Source: an uncultured Kiloniellaceae bacterium (GTDB lineage Bacteria > Pseudomonadota > Alphaproteobacteria > Kiloniellales > Kiloniellaceae). From it: a stretch of DNA of 64,000 bases. The DNA lies in assembly GCA_947500035.1 (NCBI GenBank), contig CANMQP010000005.1:620001-684000 (forward strand), written 5' to 3'. This document shows, in pieces, positions 50,880 to 62,982 of the stretch. The position numbers and the translations under genes were made by a program. The stretch's first letter is position 1; every line of letters begins with the position of its first letter. The notes beneath the pieces are model-generated. The model saw nothing but the letters and a program-made list of their open reading frames with translations. It searched no databases and was not told where the DNA came from.

Positions 50880-51392
50880 TTATTTCATAGGGTTGTGGTG
50901 GAAGCGTTCTTTTAGGCGCGCCGCAGTCAAAGGACTGACAAAGGTCGAAATATCGCCCCCGAGCTTGCCGATTTCCTTCACGAAGCGCGAAGAGATGAAC
51001 TGCTGGCGCTCGGAAGCCATGAGAAATGCGGTCTCGATTTCCCGGTCCAAGCGGGTGTTCATCGCCGCCATCTGGAATTCGTACTCGAAGTCGGAAACGG
51101 CGCGCAGGCCGCGGATGATAACGGCCGCTTCGGTCTCTTTGGCAAAGTGAACCAGTAGATTGTCGAAGGCTTTGACCTCGATATCGAGCCCTTGACGGCG
51201 CAAGTCGACGATATCGTCGAGCACCATCTCAACCCGCTCGTCAGTCGAGAACATGGGGCCTTTTCCGGCATTGCGCGCAACCGCGACGATTAGCTTGTCA
51301 ACCAGCTTTGCGCCACGGGTAATGATGTCCAGATGACCGTTTGTAATCGGGTCAAATGTCCCGGGGTAAAGTCCAATCCGCTTCCCGCTCAT
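50880..51392 (-). CDS. coaD: Phosphopantetheine adenylyltransferase (170 aa)
   Basis: Catalyses the penultimate CoA step, ATP + 4'-phosphopantetheine to dephospho-CoA. YPGTFDPITNGHLDII (residues about 8-23) carries the T/H-x-G-H nucleotidyltransferase motif; ISSRFVKEIGKLGGDIS is the C-terminal ATP-binding segment (I-S-S/T-x-x-[RK]). The start is the ATG at 51392 with GGAGAGG just ahead; the longer frame to 51455 is rejected. It sits 168 bp from gyrA, a conserved alphaproteobacterial order. Confidence 0.96.
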   Translation of the reverse strand: MSGKRIGLYPGTFDPITNGHLDIITRGAKLVDKLIVAVARNAGKGPMFSTDERVEMVLDDIVDLRRQGLDIEVKAFDNLLVHFAKETEAAVIIRGLRAVSDFEYEFQMAAMNTRLDREIETAFLMASERQQFISSRFVKEIGKLGGDISTFVSPLTAARLKERFHHNPMK

Positions 51393-51560
51393 GCCTCTCC
51401 ATCCCAAGAGTGCTTCGATGACGTCAGACAAGAGGATGAAACTTCCCTCCGCCAACAGAGCAACAGATTCATCGAAGCCCGTGAACCGCCGGCAGCAGAA
51501 TCACGGGCTTCCATGATTTAAGGGTCCCTGTTCAAGGGGCTTACGTCGTCCGTCTCCGCC

Positions 51561-54425
51561 TCAAACCTCGGGTTCGTCAGAAGGATCATCCTCGACTTGT
51601 CCTTCAGGATCAACGGAATCCTCCGCGGACCCGGATTCCTCGGCTGCCGCCGCATTTCCTTCGGTCTGAGGAACACCCTCAAGGCCCTCGGCGGCAAGTG
51701 CCTCTTCATCGCCTTCGGCCTCGGTTCCATCGTCGGAAAGGCGCGTAACGGAGACGACCTTCTCATCCTCAGCAACATCGAGAACCTTAACGCCGCGGGT
51801 CGAGCGGCCCGCGATGCGGATGCCGTCGACCGGGCAGCGGATCAGTTTTCCGCCGTCGGTCACCATCACGAGCTGGTCTTCCGCCTCGACCGGGAACACG
51901 GCGGCCACGCCGGTGGATTTCCCTCCGGACCGGGTCAAGTCGAGGTTTGCAATGCCCTGCCCGCCCCGTTTGGTGATCCGGTATTCGTAGGCCGAGGAGC
52001 GCTTGCCGACGCCGTCTTCGGCGATCGAGAGGATAAAGTCTTCGGAAGCTGCCATCTCGGCAATCCGCTCCGCCGAGAGACTAATCTCGGCGTTTCCGTT
52101 TTCGTCACCGTTTCCGCCGTTTTCCGCCCGCCGTTGAGCGGCGGCATAGCGGAGATAGCTGTCGCGCTCCTCGGTCGAGAACTCGGTGTGACGGAGGATC
52201 GACATCGAAATGATCGAATCTCCCTCTGCGAGCTGGATACCGCGAACGCCAACCGATGTCCGGCCAGAGAAGACCCGGACGTCGCTGACCGGGAAACGGA
52301 TACATTTTCCACGCGCTGTCGCGAGCAGAACATGATCGCTCTCGATACAGGTCTGAACATTGACCAGGCGGGCGCCCTCGTCCTCGAAACGCATGGCGAT
52401 CTTGCCGTTCGACATCACGCGGGTGAAATCGGAGAGCTTGTTGCGCCGCACCCCGCCCGTCGACGTGGAGAACATGGCGTACATGTCGCCCCAGGCCGTC
52501 TCGTCCTCCGGCAAGGGCATCATGGTTGTGATGGTCTCGCCTTCCTGCAGAGGCAGCAGGTTGATCAAGGCTTTGCCGCGTGAGGTCGGCGAACCGAACG
52601 GCAGGCGGTAAACCTTCATTTTGTAGACCATGCCGCGCGAGGAGAAGAAGAGCACGGGCGTATGGGTGTTGCAGACAAAAACCTGGCTGACGAAATCCTC
52701 GTCCCGCGTCGCCATGCCCGCGCGGCCCTTGCCGCCCCGCCGCTGCGCACGGTAGGTGCTGAGCGGCACACGCTTGATGTAGCCACCGTGGCTGACGGTG
52801 ACCACCATGTCCTCGCGTTGGATCAGGTCTTCGTCATCATGATCGAAGCCGCCTTCGGCGATCAATGTCCGGCGCGGCGTGGCGAAGCGTTCCCGCATAT
52901 CCCGCAGCTCGTCACGCAAGATATCGAGCAGACGCTCGCGGGATTCCAGGATCTCGAGGTAGTTTTTGATCTCCGCGGCGATCTCCTCCAGTTCCGCGGC
53001 GATTTTCTCGCGCTCCAGACCGGTCAGGCGCTGCAGGCGCAGTTCGAGGATGGCGCGGGCCTGAATCTCGGACAGCTGGTAGGTGCCCGCGTCGGAAACC
53101 ATGCGGCCCGGCTCGTCGATCAGCCTGATCAGCGGCTCCACCTCGGCCGCAGGCCATTCGCGGGCCATGAGCTGTTCACGAGCCACGACGGGGTCCGGCG
53201 CCGCCCGGATCAGTTTGATAATTTCATCGATGTTGGCTACCGCGATCGCCAGGCCAGCCAAGACATGGGCCCTGTCCCGCGCCTTGCCCAGCTCGAAGAT
53301 CGTCCGGCGGGTAATCACCTCCTCGCGGAAGGCGACGAAAGCCGCGATAATCGACTTCAGGTCCAGCAACTCAGGCCGACCGCCATTGAGTGCCAGCATA
53401 TTGGCGCCGAAGGAGGTTTGCAGCGAGCTGTGGCGGTAAAGCTGGTTCAGAACGACCTCGGCTTCGAAGTCGCGTTTGATTTCGATGACGACCCGGACGC
53501 CGTGACGGTCGCTCTCATCCCGCAGATCGGCGATACCCTCGACCACCTTGTCGCGTACCAGTTCGGCAATCCGCTCCAGCATACGGGATTTGTTGATCTG
53601 ATAGGGGATCTCGGAAACGATAATCGCCTGACGGTCTTTCCGGATCTCCTCGATCTCGGTCGCCGCACGCATGGGGATTGAACCGCGCCCGGTGTGATAG
53701 GCGTCCCGAATTCCCTTGCGCCCGAGGATAATACCGCCGGTCGGAAAATCCGGGCCCGGGACGATCTCGATCAACTGGTCAATCGAGATCTCCGGATCAT
53801 CAACGTAGGCAAGACAGGCATCAACGACTTCACCCAGATTGTGCGGCGGAATGTTTGTCGCCATACCGACAGCGATGCCGCCGGCGCCGTTGACCAGCAG
53901 GTTCGGGTAGCGCGCCGGCAGAACCGAGGGTTCGCGCGTGGTTTCGTCGTAGTTGTCCTGAAAATCAACCGTATCGCGGTCGATATCCTCAAGCAGGGCT
54001 TCGCTGGAGACCCGCATCAGGCGCGCTTCGGTGTAACGCATGGCCGCCGCGGGATCACCATCCATGGACCCGAAGTTGCCCTGTCCGTCAATCAGCATCA
54101 GGCGCATGGAGAAATCCTGCGCCATGCGGACCATCGCATCATAGATCGCGGAATCACCGTGCGGGTGATATTGACCCATGACATCACCGACCACGCGGGC
54201 CGATTTACGGTAGGTGCGGTTCCAGTCGTAACCCGCTTCCTTCATGGCGTAGAGAATGCGCCGATGGACGGGTTTCAGACCGTCGCGTACATCTGGAAGC
54301 GCACGCGAAACAATAACGCTCATCGCATAGTCGAGATAAGAGCGTCTCATCTCTTCTTCGATGGTGACCGGGGTGATGTCGAAGCTGGGAGGAGAACCTG
54401 CAGGCGGATTAGTACTGGAGCTCAA
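51561..54425 (-). CDS. gyrA: DNA gyrase subunit A (954 aa)
   Basis: Catalytic Tyr131 ([10 protein letters not shown]) breaks and rejoins DNA. The quinolone-resistance region reads [13 protein letters not shown], with Ser92 and Asp96 (equivalent to E. coli Ser83 and Asp87) in the wild-type, susceptible state. The GyrA box QRRGGKG and a long acidic tail (about 55 residues, [11 protein letters not shown]...DDPSDEPEV) are present. The start used is TTG at 54425, with AGGA 7 bp ahead, giving [10 protein letters not shown]; the open frame extends to a TTG at 54527, but that stretch is unlike GyrA N-termini. There is no ATG start near. Confidence 0.97.
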   Translation of the reverse strand: MSSSTNPPAGSPPSFDITPVTIEEEMRRSYLDYAMSVIVSRALPDVRDGLKPVHRRILYAMKEAGYDWNRTYRKSARVVGDVMGQYHPHGDSAIYDAMVRMAQDFSMRLMLIDGQGNFGSMDGDPAAAMRYTEARLMRVSSEALLEDIDRDTVDFQDNYDETTREPSVLPARYPNLLVNGAGGIAVGMATNIPPHNLGEVVDACLAYVDDPEISIDQLIEIVPGPDFPTGGIILGRKGIRDAYHTGRGSIPMRAATEIEEIRKDRQAIIVSEIPYQINKSRMLERIAELVRDKVVEGIADLRDESDRHGVRVVIEIKRDFEAEVVLNQLYRHSSLQTSFGANMLALNGGRPELLDLKSIIAAFVAFREEVITRRTIFELGKARDRAHVLAGLAIAVANIDEIIKLIRAAPDPVVAREQLMAREWPAAEVEPLIRLIDEPGRMVSDAGTYQLSEIQARAILELRLQRLTGLEREKIAAELEEIAAEIKNYLEILESRERLLDILRDELRDMRERFATPRRTLIAEGGFDHDDEDLIQREDMVVTVSHGGYIKRVPLSTYRAQRRGGKGRAGMATRDEDFVSQVFVCNTHTPVLFFSSRGMVYKMKVYRLPFGSPTSRGKALINLLPLQEGETITTMMPLPEDETAWGDMYAMFSTSTGGVRRNKLSDFTRVMSNGKIAMRFEDEGARLVNVQTCIESDHVLLATARGKCIRFPVSDVRVFSGRTSVGVRGIQLAEGDSIISMSILRHTEFSTEERDSYLRYAAAQRRAENGGNGDENGNAEISLSAERIAEMAASEDFILSIAEDGVGKRSSAYEYRITKRGGQGIANLDLTRSGGKSTGVAAVFPVEAEDQLVMVTDGGKLIRCPVDGIRIAGRSTRGVKVLDVAEDEKVVSVTRLSDDGTEAEGDEEALAAEGLEGVPQTEGNAAAAEESGSAEDSVDPEGQVEDDPSDEPEV

Positions 54426-54942
54426 AAAACTGTCCTGTCGAACTGCTGAAAAGGGTATTTCATGAGGCTGACGATGGAATTTCCGAGTCGCTGGAGACAC
54501 CGCGTCAGCACCGACAATATGTAGCAAAGTTCACCGGAGTGAACAACTAAATGCAGACCCGGACAGGCCCTAGAAAATCCCTGTTAATTATTTGATTCTA
54601 ATAAGAAAAAAAATATCAATTTGAGCCCCCGTCTGCGAAACCCCATCCGATGATCGAATCTAGGGGCGTTGGGGCCTCTTATTTGCATCTCGGCAGTGAA
54701 GAAACGGGGCTCTCAAGGAACCCGACAGGATTGAAATAGCAGCACTTTTTGCGAGTAAATAAACTCATCCGAATGATGCTATACGGGAAACTCACATGAT
54801 CAGCGCCGCCTTCAAGGTATTCCTCAATCCCTTTGTTTTCCATGTGGCAGGGAGCAGATCCGATTGATTTATCTTAAAAGTTCATAAAGGCCTCATGGCG
54901 TAGATTTGGGCCTGAACACCTCATGAATTTCCAGATTTGAAT
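54426..54942. other. Intergenic region between gyrA and the binding-protein gene
   Basis: About 515 bases. Bases 54570-54640 are AT-rich (for example TTATTAGAATC on the minus strand) and may hold the gyrA promoter. The remainder must include the promoter of the divergent binding-protein gene. I found no RNA motif or strong repeat. Confidence 0.4.
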
Positions 54943-56121
54943 ATGCATAAATCGTCGCTTTCTGTTTTCTTTGCACTCCTGGCGCTGTGCACCCACCCGC
55001 CGAAGGCTTCGGCGAACGATGCGATCATCGTCGGTCTGAACGCCGACATGTCGTCCGGATCGGCTTTGTCTGGCGAAGCGATTCGTCGTGGCGCGCAGAT
55101 TGCCATTGACGAAGTCAACGCGCGCGGCGGTGTCTTGGGCCGTCCCTTGGAACTCAAGGTGCGCGATCACCGTGGCAACCCAGCGCGCGGCAGGGACAAT
55201 ATCGAGGAGTTGAGCAAGGTCGACGACCTCGTCGCAGTGATCGGAGGCATTCACACGCCGGTCGCGTTGGCTGAACTCGATCTTATCCACGAGCACAAAG
55301 TCGTATACCTCGGCGCGTGGGCGGCGGGAACGCCCGTGGTCGATAATGGACGCGATCCGAACTACGTTTTTCGCGTATCAGTCCGCGACCAGTACGCCGG
55401 CGAATTTCTGTTGAAGGCCGCGGTTGAACGAGACCACAGCGCACCTTGTCTGCTGCTCGAGGAGACCGGCTGGGGCCGTTCGAGCGAAAAGGCATTTCAG
55501 AATGCCGCGAAGAAACTCTCCGCCTCCATTGTCGACGTTCAATGGTTCAACTGGGGAATCGCTGATCTTTCCGAACATCTTCGTCTGTTCAAGGAACGTG
55601 GCTGTGATGTGGTGATGCTGGTGGCGAACCCCCGCGAAGGCGGTGTGGCGGTCAGGTCGATGTTGTCCCTGGAAAAGGAGCAGCGCCTGCCAATCATCTC
55701 CCACTGGGGAATCACGGGCGGTGACTTTCGCGCGGATGTGGGGCAGGATTTCGCCGAAATTGATCTTCTATTCCTGCAGACGTTTTCCTTTATCAAGCCC
55801 ACCTACCCTGAGCGCGCCGCTCCCGTGATTGAAGCTTACATTGCGCGTCACGACGAGATCACGAGTGTTGAAGCCTTTCCTGCGCCTGTCGGGACGGCAC
55901 ATGCCTATGATCTCATTCATCTGCTCGCTTTGGCCGTGGAGCAGGCAGGCACAACCGAACGCGCAAAAATTCGCGATAGCCTCGAAAACCTGCCCAAACA
56001 TTCGGGTTTGATCCGAGACTACGCTCCGCCATTCACCCCTGAGCGGCATGATGCGCTGGACGCGCGGGATTTCTCACTCGCCCGTTTCTCCCCGTCCGGC
56101 GCAATCGTGCCTGTTGACTAG
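54943..56121 (+). CDS. Periplasmic substrate-binding protein, Leu/Ile/Val type (392 aa)
   Basis: Signal peptide MHKSSLSVFFALLALCTHPPKASA, then a type I periplasmic-binding fold (ABC-type amide/branched-chain family): DAIIVGLNADMSSGSALSGEAIRRGAQIAIDEVNARGGVLGRPLEL, with lobe-2 segment GTAHAYDLIHLLALAVEQAG. No ABC permease or ATPase genes are near; instead a hybrid kinase starts 3 bp later, so it probably presents a ligand to the kinase rather than to a transporter. The ligand may be an amino acid, amide or autoinducer-like molecule; unknown. Confidence 0.88.
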   Translation: MHKSSLSVFFALLALCTHPPKASANDAIIVGLNADMSSGSALSGEAIRRGAQIAIDEVNARGGVLGRPLELKVRDHRGNPARGRDNIEELSKVDDLVAVIGGIHTPVALAELDLIHEHKVVYLGAWAAGTPVVDNGRDPNYVFRVSVRDQYAGEFLLKAAVERDHSAPCLLLEETGWGRSSEKAFQNAAKKLSASIVDVQWFNWGIADLSEHLRLFKERGCDVVMLVANPREGGVAVRSMLSLEKEQRLPIISHWGITGGDFRADVGQDFAEIDLLFLQTFSFIKPTYPERAAPVIEAYIARHDEITSVEAFPAPVGTAHAYDLIHLLALAVEQAGTTERAKIRDSLENLPKHSGLIRDYAPPFTPERHDALDARDFSLARFSPSGAIVPVD

Positions 56122-56124
56122 GTC

Positions 56125-58764
56125 ATGAGCGAGGTTTTTGCGAGCATGCGCGAAAAAAGGCCGTCTCAGGGCGTCCTGAGCTATATCGCGCTGCGCGTGA
56201 CTCTGCCGATGACGATACTGCTGGTGATCGCGGCGGTCTTCACGATTCGCGAGATCGACGACACGAATACGACCTACATCGATGAACAGCTTGCAGTCCA
56301 ATCTCTGAACACGTCAGAAGTTCTCTCGATCAGACTGGAAAACCTGGTCGACGCTGTCAGCGCGCTTGCCGCCAATGACGTGATCTTGAACGGGCTTGTC
56401 GACGAGACGAACAGGCATACCTACCTGCCTGCCTTTTTTGCATCCTTGCGGCTCCCCGGCAGTCAAAAGAATAACATCACGCTGACAGACTATAAAGGCA
56501 GGCCGATTGCGTCGACCGGCCAGCTCACAAGCTTTCAAGACATGGACTGGGTTGAGCGGGTTATGTCTGGTGTTTCTCTGCTCACGATCAGTCCGACGCA
56601 GTTGGTGGTCGCAGTGCCGGTATTTAAAAACGGGATGCCCGAGGGCATGCTCGTCACGGTTTATTCGGCTGAGGGCGTGCGTGAAACACTCGAGTTCCCA
56701 TCTCTGTCGCGCCTCTACGCCATCATAGACACCCACCTCGATCAGATTATCTACTCTTCGACTGAGGACTTCGGCAAGCAGGAGGGCGAGGACCCTGGAG
56801 CAATGCTTTCGGGTTGGGTTCAAAGCCGAAGCACGGTGAATAGTCATGGACGCTCCTGGAGCTTTGCCAACAACCTGCTTGTGGTGACCGGAGAACTGAA
56901 AGAGGAAGCCTTTGCGGCATCCGATCGGGTCAGCACTTTGGTCGTTCTGTCCTTCGGTGCCGCAGTCTTTGCGCTTCTGATCGCAACCGGCATCGTAACG
57001 TCTCTGGTACGACGCCCCTTGGTTGGATTGATTGAGACAGTCGAAAGCATCAGTTCGGGCGCGGCTTTGGATCAGCGCGCCCGCGATGAGGGGGTACGGG
57101 AGTTCCGGCAGCTCAGCCGCGCTTTTAACGGCATGCTTGAGCGAATCGACGAAACCACGGCGTCACAAGAACAGGCGGAGCAGGCCAATAAGGCCAAGTC
57201 TGAGTTTCTAGCAACGATGAGTCATGAAATCCGCACGCCGATGAACGGGGTGATCGGCATGACGGGATTGCTGCTCGAAACAGAATTGGAACAGGAACAG
57301 CGAAAGTTCGCGCAAACGATCCGCGATTCAGGTGAAGCGCTGATGGCGATCATCGACGATATTCTCGATTTTTCGAAACTGGAGGCTGGAAAAGTTGAGC
57401 TCGAACTCGTTGATTTCGCACCGATCACACTTGTTGAGTCGGTAACCGACCTGGTTGCTCAGCGCGCCATGGCGAACGGCAATGAAATCCAGTCCTACAT
57501 TGATCCGGCTGTACCGAACGCTGTGCGGGCGGATATTGCACGACTCCGCCAGATCCTCCTGAATCTTGCGGGAAATGCCACCAAGTTCACGAAACGGGGA
57601 TCTATCTCAGTCTCCTGTGCCCTCGACGAAACCTCCACCGACGAACAGACTGTTCTCAAATTCGCCGTCGCGGATACCGGCATCGGTATCGCCAAAGACG
57701 CTCAATCGAAACTCTTCGAAAAATTCAGTCAGGCAGATGCTTCAACAACACGGCGATTCGGCGGAACCGGGCTGGGGTTGGCGATCTGCCGGCAGCTCGT
57801 GCAGTTGATGGGGGGAAACATCTCTCTCGAAAGTGAGCCCGGCAAGGGCAGCACCTTCAGCTTTACGATGCCTGTGAAGTCCGCAGAGGGTGAAATTAAT
57901 GACCTGACCCCGGTATCTTCCAAGGAACTGCTGCGAGGCAAAAAAGCTCTGATCGTCGACGACTCCGAGATGAATGTCCTGATCATGGAAAAACAATTGC
58001 AATCCTGGGGGATGGTCACGGTGTCGACTTTGCACCCGGGTCAGGCAATAGCGTTGTTGCAGGAAGAGCGGCAAAAAGAAGCAGCCGTAGAGATCGCGTT
58101 TCTGGACTACATGATGCCGGATACCGATGGTGAGGAACTGATTGGCAGAATTCGTGAGCTACCCGAGTTTGCTGACCTCAAAGCAGTTCTGGCGACTTCG
58201 GGCATGGCAAATCGCTCACTGGACGAATTACGAGAAATGGGGTTTGACGCGCGTCTCGTCAAACCCATCAAACAGTCCGATCTCTTCGACTGTATCAGTT
58301 CGATGCTGCTAGACGGAAAGACGCCCGAGCGGGATCTGAAGGTTCCCAAGAGTGCCGAAATGGTCAGTTCAACGTCCGGAAACATCCTGGTTGCGGAAGA
58401 CAACAAGGTCAACCAGATCGTTGCGGTCAAACTTCTGCAATCGCTGGGGCACGAGGTCGACGTCGCAGAAAATGGAATCGAGGCTTTGACTGCCGTTCAG
58501 GCAAAGTCATACGATTTAGTGCTGATGGATATGCAAATGCCCGAAATGGACGGCCTTGAGGCCACCATGGCCATTCGGGCGCTATCCGGCGAAGTCTCGG
58601 GCATTCCCATCGTCGCCTTGACCGCCAACGCGATTCAGGGAGACCAGGAGGCCTGTATCGAAGCAGGTATGAACGACTACATCAGCAAACCCGTCGAGAA
58701 GAAAGCTTTGTTCGAAGTGCTCGAGCGCCACCTCCCCGGAGCCAGGTCAGCAGTGGCGTCTTGA
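56125..58764 (+). CDS. Hybrid sensor histidine kinase with two receiver domains (879 aa)
   Basis: TM1 about residues 18-41, periplasmic domain (about 42-268, Cache-like), TM2 about 270-293, HAMP (about 294-348). HisKA has phospho-acceptor His367 ([15 protein letters not shown]), followed by HATPase (NxxKF, DTGIGI, GTGLGL). Receiver 1 (about 610-730) has D661 ([11 protein letters not shown]); receiver 2 (about 753-870) has D802 ([11 protein letters not shown]) and Lys in ISKPV. No HPt domain in the chain, so a separate phosphotransfer protein is expected; the REC+HPt-like protein at 23387 is a possible but unproven candidate. Paired with the binding protein upstream. Confidence 0.93.
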   Translation: MSEVFASMREKRPSQGVLSYIALRVTLPMTILLVIAAVFTIREIDDTNTTYIDEQLAVQSLNTSEVLSIRLENLVDAVSALAANDVILNGLVDETNRHTYLPAFFASLRLPGSQKNNITLTDYKGRPIASTGQLTSFQDMDWVERVMSGVSLLTISPTQLVVAVPVFKNGMPEGMLVTVYSAEGVRETLEFPSLSRLYAIIDTHLDQIIYSSTEDFGKQEGEDPGAMLSGWVQSRSTVNSHGRSWSFANNLLVVTGELKEEAFAASDRVSTLVVLSFGAAVFALLIATGIVTSLVRRPLVGLIETVESISSGAALDQRARDEGVREFRQLSRAFNGMLERIDETTASQEQAEQANKAKSEFLATMSHEIRTPMNGVIGMTGLLLETELEQEQRKFAQTIRDSGEALMAIIDDILDFSKLEAGKVELELVDFAPITLVESVTDLVAQRAMANGNEIQSYIDPAVPNAVRADIARLRQILLNLAGNATKFTKRGSISVSCALDETSTDEQTVLKFAVADTGIGIAKDAQSKLFEKFSQADASTTRRFGGTGLGLAICRQLVQLMGGNISLESEPGKGSTFSFTMPVKSAEGEINDLTPVSSKELLRGKKALIVDDSEMNVLIMEKQLQSWGMVTVSTLHPGQAIALLQEERQKEAAVEIAFLDYMMPDTDGEELIGRIRELPEFADLKAVLATSGMANRSLDELREMGFDARLVKPIKQSDLFDCISSMLLDGKTPERDLKVPKSAEMVSSTSGNILVAEDNKVNQIVAVKLLQSLGHEVDVAENGIEALTAVQAKSYDLVLMDMQMPEMDGLEATMAIRALSGEVSGIPIVALTANAIQGDQEACIEAGMNDYISKPVEKKALFEVLERHLPGARSAVAS

Positions 58765-58788
58765 ATCCCGAAGCGAGACAGGGGACGC

Positions 58789-59238
58789 TCAAGACGCAAC
58801 CATATCAATGTGAAGAATACCAGCGTCGTCGTAGGGTTCGCCCGGAACCCTGGCAAAACCGAGCGAGCTGTAAAACGCCTCCTGATCGACCTGCGCCGAG
58901 AGTGTAACCGGTGTTTCCGCGTACAGCCGGCGTGCCTCGCTCAGCGCGGCCTCCATCATCACGCGGCCGAAACCTTGCCCTCTTGCATTCTTGCGCAACA
59001 CCACCCGGGAGATCGCGACATTGCCGTCGCCGCGATGCTCGGGCCCGAGAAAGCGCAGATAGCCGATAAGAACGTTGTTTTTATAGAGCAGCAGATGCCG
59101 TGCGACCCTATCCAGGCCGTCGATATCGGAAAAGAGCGACTCTTGTTCGACGACAAAAACTTCACTGCGCAGCTGCAGCAGGTCATAGAGACCTTCGCGG
59201 TCGAGATCCGCGAAGTTCGCCCACATAAGGTCCGGCAC
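58789..59238 (-). CDS. GNAT acetyltransferase, ElaA-like (149 aa)
   Basis: Short GNAT: LYDLLQLRSEVFVVEQESLFSDIDGLD (typical ElaA start with the EVFVVEQ segment), acetyl-CoA loop LRKNARGQGFGRVMMEAAL (R/Q-x-x-G-x-G), and the C-terminal EAFYSSLGFARVPGEPYDDAGILHIDM. Substrate unknown. Start ATG at 59238. Convergent with the hybrid kinase. Confidence 0.9.
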   Translation of the reverse strand: MPDLMWANFADLDREGLYDLLQLRSEVFVVEQESLFSDIDGLDRVARHLLLYKNNVLIGYLRFLGPEHRGDGNVAISRVVLRKNARGQGFGRVMMEAALSEARRLYAETPVTLSAQVDQEAFYSSLGFARVPGEPYDDAGILHIDMVAS

Positions 59239-59321
59239 GGATAAGGGTCCTATTTCAATCGCTCATGCAAGGGGACGCGCGCCTTGCGCGTCTCGCCTCG
59301 CCTGTGAAACGCGGTTCGATC

Positions 59322-59864
59322 CTAGAAGGGGATTTCGTCGTCAAGATCACCGCCCGAAGGCCCCGACCCCCCGCCGCCGAAGCCGCCCCCACCCTGGGAA
59401 CCGCCACCTTGGGACCCGCCGCCTTGAGATCCGCCACTGCTGAAGCCGCCGCCGTAGTTGCCGCCGCCCTGGCCCCCGCCATAGTCGCCGCCACCGCCCT
59501 GGCCGCCTTCGCTGCGGCCGTCGAGCATGGTCAATTCGCCGCGATAGCGCTGCAGAACCACCTCGGTGCTGTATTTCTCGACGCCCTGCTGGTCGGTCCA
59601 CTTGCGCGTCTGAAGGGCACCTTCGATATAAATCTTGGACCCCTTGCGCAGGAACTTTTCCACCACGTCGACGAGCCGGTCGTTAAAGATCACGACTCGG
59701 TGCCACTCCGTCCGTTCACGGCGTTCGCCCGAATTCCGGTCGCGCCAGGTTTCGGAGGTGGCGAGCGACAGATTGGCGATTTTGGTGCCGTCTTGCGTGC
59801 TACGAATCTCCGGATCGCGGCCTAGATTACCAACGAGAATGACTTTGTTTACGCTTCCGGCCAT
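59322..59864 (-). CDS. ssb: Single-stranded DNA-binding protein (180 aa)
   Basis: OB fold MAGSVNKVILVGNLGRDPEIRSTQDGTKIANLSLATSETW (residues 1-40) and IYIEGALQTRKWTDQQGVEKYSTEVV; a Gly/Gln/Ser-rich linker of about 65 residues; and the acidic C-terminal tip DLDDEIPF, which docks replication and repair partners. Normal SSB length. Divergent from uvrA across a 247-bp promoter region. Confidence 0.96.
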   Translation of the reverse strand: MAGSVNKVILVGNLGRDPEIRSTQDGTKIANLSLATSETWRDRNSGERRERTEWHRVVIFNDRLVDVVEKFLRKGSKIYIEGALQTRKWTDQQGVEKYSTEVVLQRYRGELTMLDGRSEGGQGGGGDYGGGQGGGNYGGGFSSGGSQGGGSQGGGSQGGGGFGGGGSGPSGGDLDDEIPF

Positions 59865-60111
59865 GCCGTTCTTCCCTGTATCTTCGAAAACTGAATGTGC
59901 GGACTCGACTGCTGCCGAGACTCCGGGCGACTTTAGCGATAAGGTTCCGTCACTGCACCGCTTTTGTTACGCCTTTGGCCACGTCTGCGCTTTTCGTTTC
60001 CAAGACTAACAAATTCGTTGCCGCTTCACCATATTCATGTTTTGTTCCACTACATAATAGTCGGGATCAGTCCAACTGTTATGCGATCCACTAAGGCCGA
60101 TTGAAAACCTC

Positions 60112-62982
60112 ATGACCAGACAGTCCGACCCCGTTATCTCGGTGCGCGGTGCACGCGAACACAATCTGAAGAATGTCAGTATTGATCTGCCGCGCGATCA
60201 ACTCGTGGTGATCACGGGTTTGAGCGGTTCCGGAAAATCCTCACTCGCTTTCGATACCATCTATGCCGAAGGGCAGCGGCGCTACGTAGAGTCACTCTCG
60301 GCCTACGCCCGGCAGTTTCTCGAGATGATGCAAAAACCGGATGTCGATTCCATTGACGGCCTGTCGCCCGCCATTTCGATCGAACAGAAGACCACCTCGA
60401 AGAACCCGCGCTCGACCGTCGGTACCGTCACCGAGATCTACGACTATCTGCGTTTGCTCTTTGCAAGGGTTGGAATCCCCTACTCGCCCGCGACGGGCCT
60501 GCCGATCGAAAGCCAGACCGTGAGCCAGATGGTGGACCGGGTGATGGAAATGCCGGAAGGCAGCCGCCTCTATCTGCTAGCGCCGATCGTGCGTGGCCGC
60601 AAAGGAGAATACCGCAAGGAGCTGGCCGAGCTGCAGAAGCGGGGTTTCCAAAGGGTCAAAATCGACGGCGAACTCCACGAGATTGCCGAGGCCCCTGCCC
60701 TGGACAAAAAGCGCAAGCACGATATCGAGGTCGTGGTCGACCGTCTTGTCGTCCGCGAGGACATCGAATCGCGTCTGGCGGACAGCTTCGAAACGGCTTT
60801 GGAGCTGGCGGACGGCATCGCCTACACGGAAAATGCCGACGGGGGAGAGCGTACGGTCTTTTCCGCCCGTTTTGCCTGCCCCGTCTCGGGTTTTACGATC
60901 GATGAGATCGAACCGCGGCTCTTTTCTTTCAATAATCCCTTCGGCGCCTGCTCCGCCTGTGATGGGCTCGGAATCGAGATGTTCTTCGATCCGGATCTCA
61001 GCGTTCCGGACCAGGGAAAGTCGCTGGCCGAGGGCGCTGTAGCCCCCTGGTCTTCGACAACGGCGCAGTACTACAAGCAGACCCTCGATTCCATCGCGCG
61101 TCACTATGGTGTTTCGACCCGCACGGCCTGGCGGGATCTGCCCGAAAAGGTCCGCGATACGATTTTGAACGGTTCCGGAAAAGAGGCGATCACCATGCGT
61201 TATGATGATGGCCTGCGGACCTACGAAACCTCGAAAGCCTTTGAGGGCGTTTTGCCGAATATGGCCCGGCGCTGGCGCGAGACCGACAGCGATTGGGTGC
61301 GTGAGGAGCTCTCGAAGTATCAGGCCACCCAGGCCTGTGACGCCTGTCACGGTCATCGCCTGAAGCCCGAAACTCTCGCCGTGAAAATTGCCGGCTTGCA
61401 CATCGGCGAAGCTTCTCAGTTCTCCGTGGCGGACGCAGCCCAGTGGTTTGACAGCCTTCATGAAAAGCTGAGCGCAAAACAGCAGGAAATCGCCGCGCGG
61501 ATCCTGAAGGAAATTAACGAGCGGCTGCGCTTTCTGGTCGATGTCGGCCTGGAATACCTCACTCTCAGCCGGGGCTCTGCAACGCTGTCCGGCGGTGAGA
61601 GCCAGCGGATCCGGCTGGCCTCGCAGATCGGGTCCGGCCTGACCGGTGTTCTCTACGTTCTGGACGAGCCCTCCATCGGTTTGCATCAGCGCGATAACGC
61701 GCGCCTTCTGGAAACCCTCAAGCGACTGCGGGATCTCGGCAACACGGTGATCGTGGTCGAGCATGACGAAGATGCGATTCGCACGGCGGACTACCTGGTG
61801 GATATGGGACCGAAGGCCGGGACCCACGGCGGCGAAGTCGTGGCCCAGGGTAAGCCGGAAGAAGTTATGGCGACCAAGGGCAGCCTCACGGCTGATTATC
61901 TGACCGGCCGGCGTATGATCGAGGTGCCGCAGACCCGGCGCAAAGGCCGGAAACGCCAGGTCTTGAGCGTAAAATCAGCCAGTGCCAATAACCTGCAGGA
62001 CGTCAGTGTCAGCATCCCGCTGGGCACCTTCTCGTGCGTCACCGGCGTCTCAGGCAGCGGCAAGTCGACTCTGATCATTGAAACTTTGTTCAAAGCCGTG
62101 GCGCGGCGTCTTCACAATACCAAGGATACGCCCAGCAAACATGAATCCATCGAGGGACTGCAATTCCTCGACAAGGTGATCGATATCGACCAATCGCCGA
62201 TCGGACGGACACCGCGCTCGAACCCCGCCACCTACACCGGCTGTTTCACACCGATCCGGGAATGGTTCGCGGGCCTTCCCGAGGCCAACGCGCGTGGCTA
62301 CAAGCCGGGCCGTTTCTCCTTCAACGTCAAGGGCGGACGCTGCGAGGCCTGTCAGGGTGACGGTATGATCAAGATCGAGATGCACTTCCTGCCCGACGTC
62401 TACGTGCAATGCGACGTATGCAAGGGTAAGCGCTACAATCGCGAAACCCTTGAGATCGTCTTCAAGGGCAAGTCGATTTCCGATGTTCTGGACATGACCG
62501 TCGACGAGGGCGTGGAGTTCTTTAAGGCGGTTCCGGCAATCCGAAACAAGCTGGAGACCCTCGCGCGGGTCGGTCTCGGCTACATCCACGTGGGTCAGGC
62601 CGCGACCACGCTTTCCGGCGGCGAGGCGCAGCGCGTCAAGCTTGCCAAGGAGCTCTCCCGGAAGGCAACCGGACGCACGCTCTACATCCTGGACGAACCC
62701 ACCACCGGACTCCACTTCGAAGATGTCCGCAAGCTACTGGAAGTCCTTCAGGCTCTTGTCGAACAAGGCAACACCGTACTCGTCATCGAGCACAATCTCG
62801 AGGTCATCAAGGTCGCAGACTGGATCGTCGACCTGGGCCCCGAAGGCGGCGATAAGGGTGGACGCATCGTGGCTAGCGGAACGCCCGAGGAAGTCGCCGA
62901 GGTCGCGGAGAGCTTCACCGGGCAATACCTGGCGCCCTATCTCAACGGCACCGCCACGCAAACCCGCCAGAAAAGCGCATGA
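60112..62982 (+). CDS. uvrA: UvrABC excinuclease subunit A (956 aa)
   Basis: Damage-recognition ATPase of nucleotide excision repair. First Walker [21 protein letters not shown] (about residue 36), ABC signature SGGESQRI, second Walker [12 protein letters not shown], second signature [11 protein letters not shown], and zinc modules with CPVSG...CSAC and CEACQGDG...CDVC pairs. Length normal. The ATG at 60112 has a weak ribosome site. Partner of Mfd at 19485. Confidence 0.97.
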   Translation: MTRQSDPVISVRGAREHNLKNVSIDLPRDQLVVITGLSGSGKSSLAFDTIYAEGQRRYVESLSAYARQFLEMMQKPDVDSIDGLSPAISIEQKTTSKNPRSTVGTVTEIYDYLRLLFARVGIPYSPATGLPIESQTVSQMVDRVMEMPEGSRLYLLAPIVRGRKGEYRKELAELQKRGFQRVKIDGELHEIAEAPALDKKRKHDIEVVVDRLVVREDIESRLADSFETALELADGIAYTENADGGERTVFSARFACPVSGFTIDEIEPRLFSFNNPFGACSACDGLGIEMFFDPDLSVPDQGKSLAEGAVAPWSSTTAQYYKQTLDSIARHYGVSTRTAWRDLPEKVRDTILNGSGKEAITMRYDDGLRTYETSKAFEGVLPNMARRWRETDSDWVREELSKYQATQACDACHGHRLKPETLAVKIAGLHIGEASQFSVADAAQWFDSLHEKLSAKQQEIAARILKEINERLRFLVDVGLEYLTLSRGSATLSGGESQRIRLASQIGSGLTGVLYVLDEPSIGLHQRDNARLLETLKRLRDLGNTVIVVEHDEDAIRTADYLVDMGPKAGTHGGEVVAQGKPEEVMATKGSLTADYLTGRRMIEVPQTRRKGRKRQVLSVKSASANNLQDVSVSIPLGTFSCVTGVSGSGKSTLIIETLFKAVARRLHNTKDTPSKHESIEGLQFLDKVIDIDQSPIGRTPRSNPATYTGCFTPIREWFAGLPEANARGYKPGRFSFNVKGGRCEACQGDGMIKIEMHFLPDVYVQCDVCKGKRYNRETLEIVFKGKSISDVLDMTVDEGVEFFKAVPAIRNKLETLARVGLGYIHVGQAATTLSGGEAQRVKLAKELSRKATGRTLYILDEPTTGLHFEDVRKLLEVLQALVEQGNTVLVIEHNLEVIKVADWIVDLGPEGGDKGGRIVASGTPEEVAEVAESFTGQYLAPYLNGTATQTRQKSA

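Noticed and set aside
50743-51150. 135-aa plus-strand ORF
   Set aside because: Antisense to coaD, and its composition is not coding-like.
51597-53681. 328-aa and 339-aa plus-strand ORFs inside gyrA
   Set aside because: Antisense to gyrA; not plausible proteins.
59865-60111. SOS (LexA) box between ssb and uvrA
   Set aside because: I looked for GTTC-N7-GTTC and similar motifs; one half-site (GTTC near 60044) exists but no second half at the right distance.
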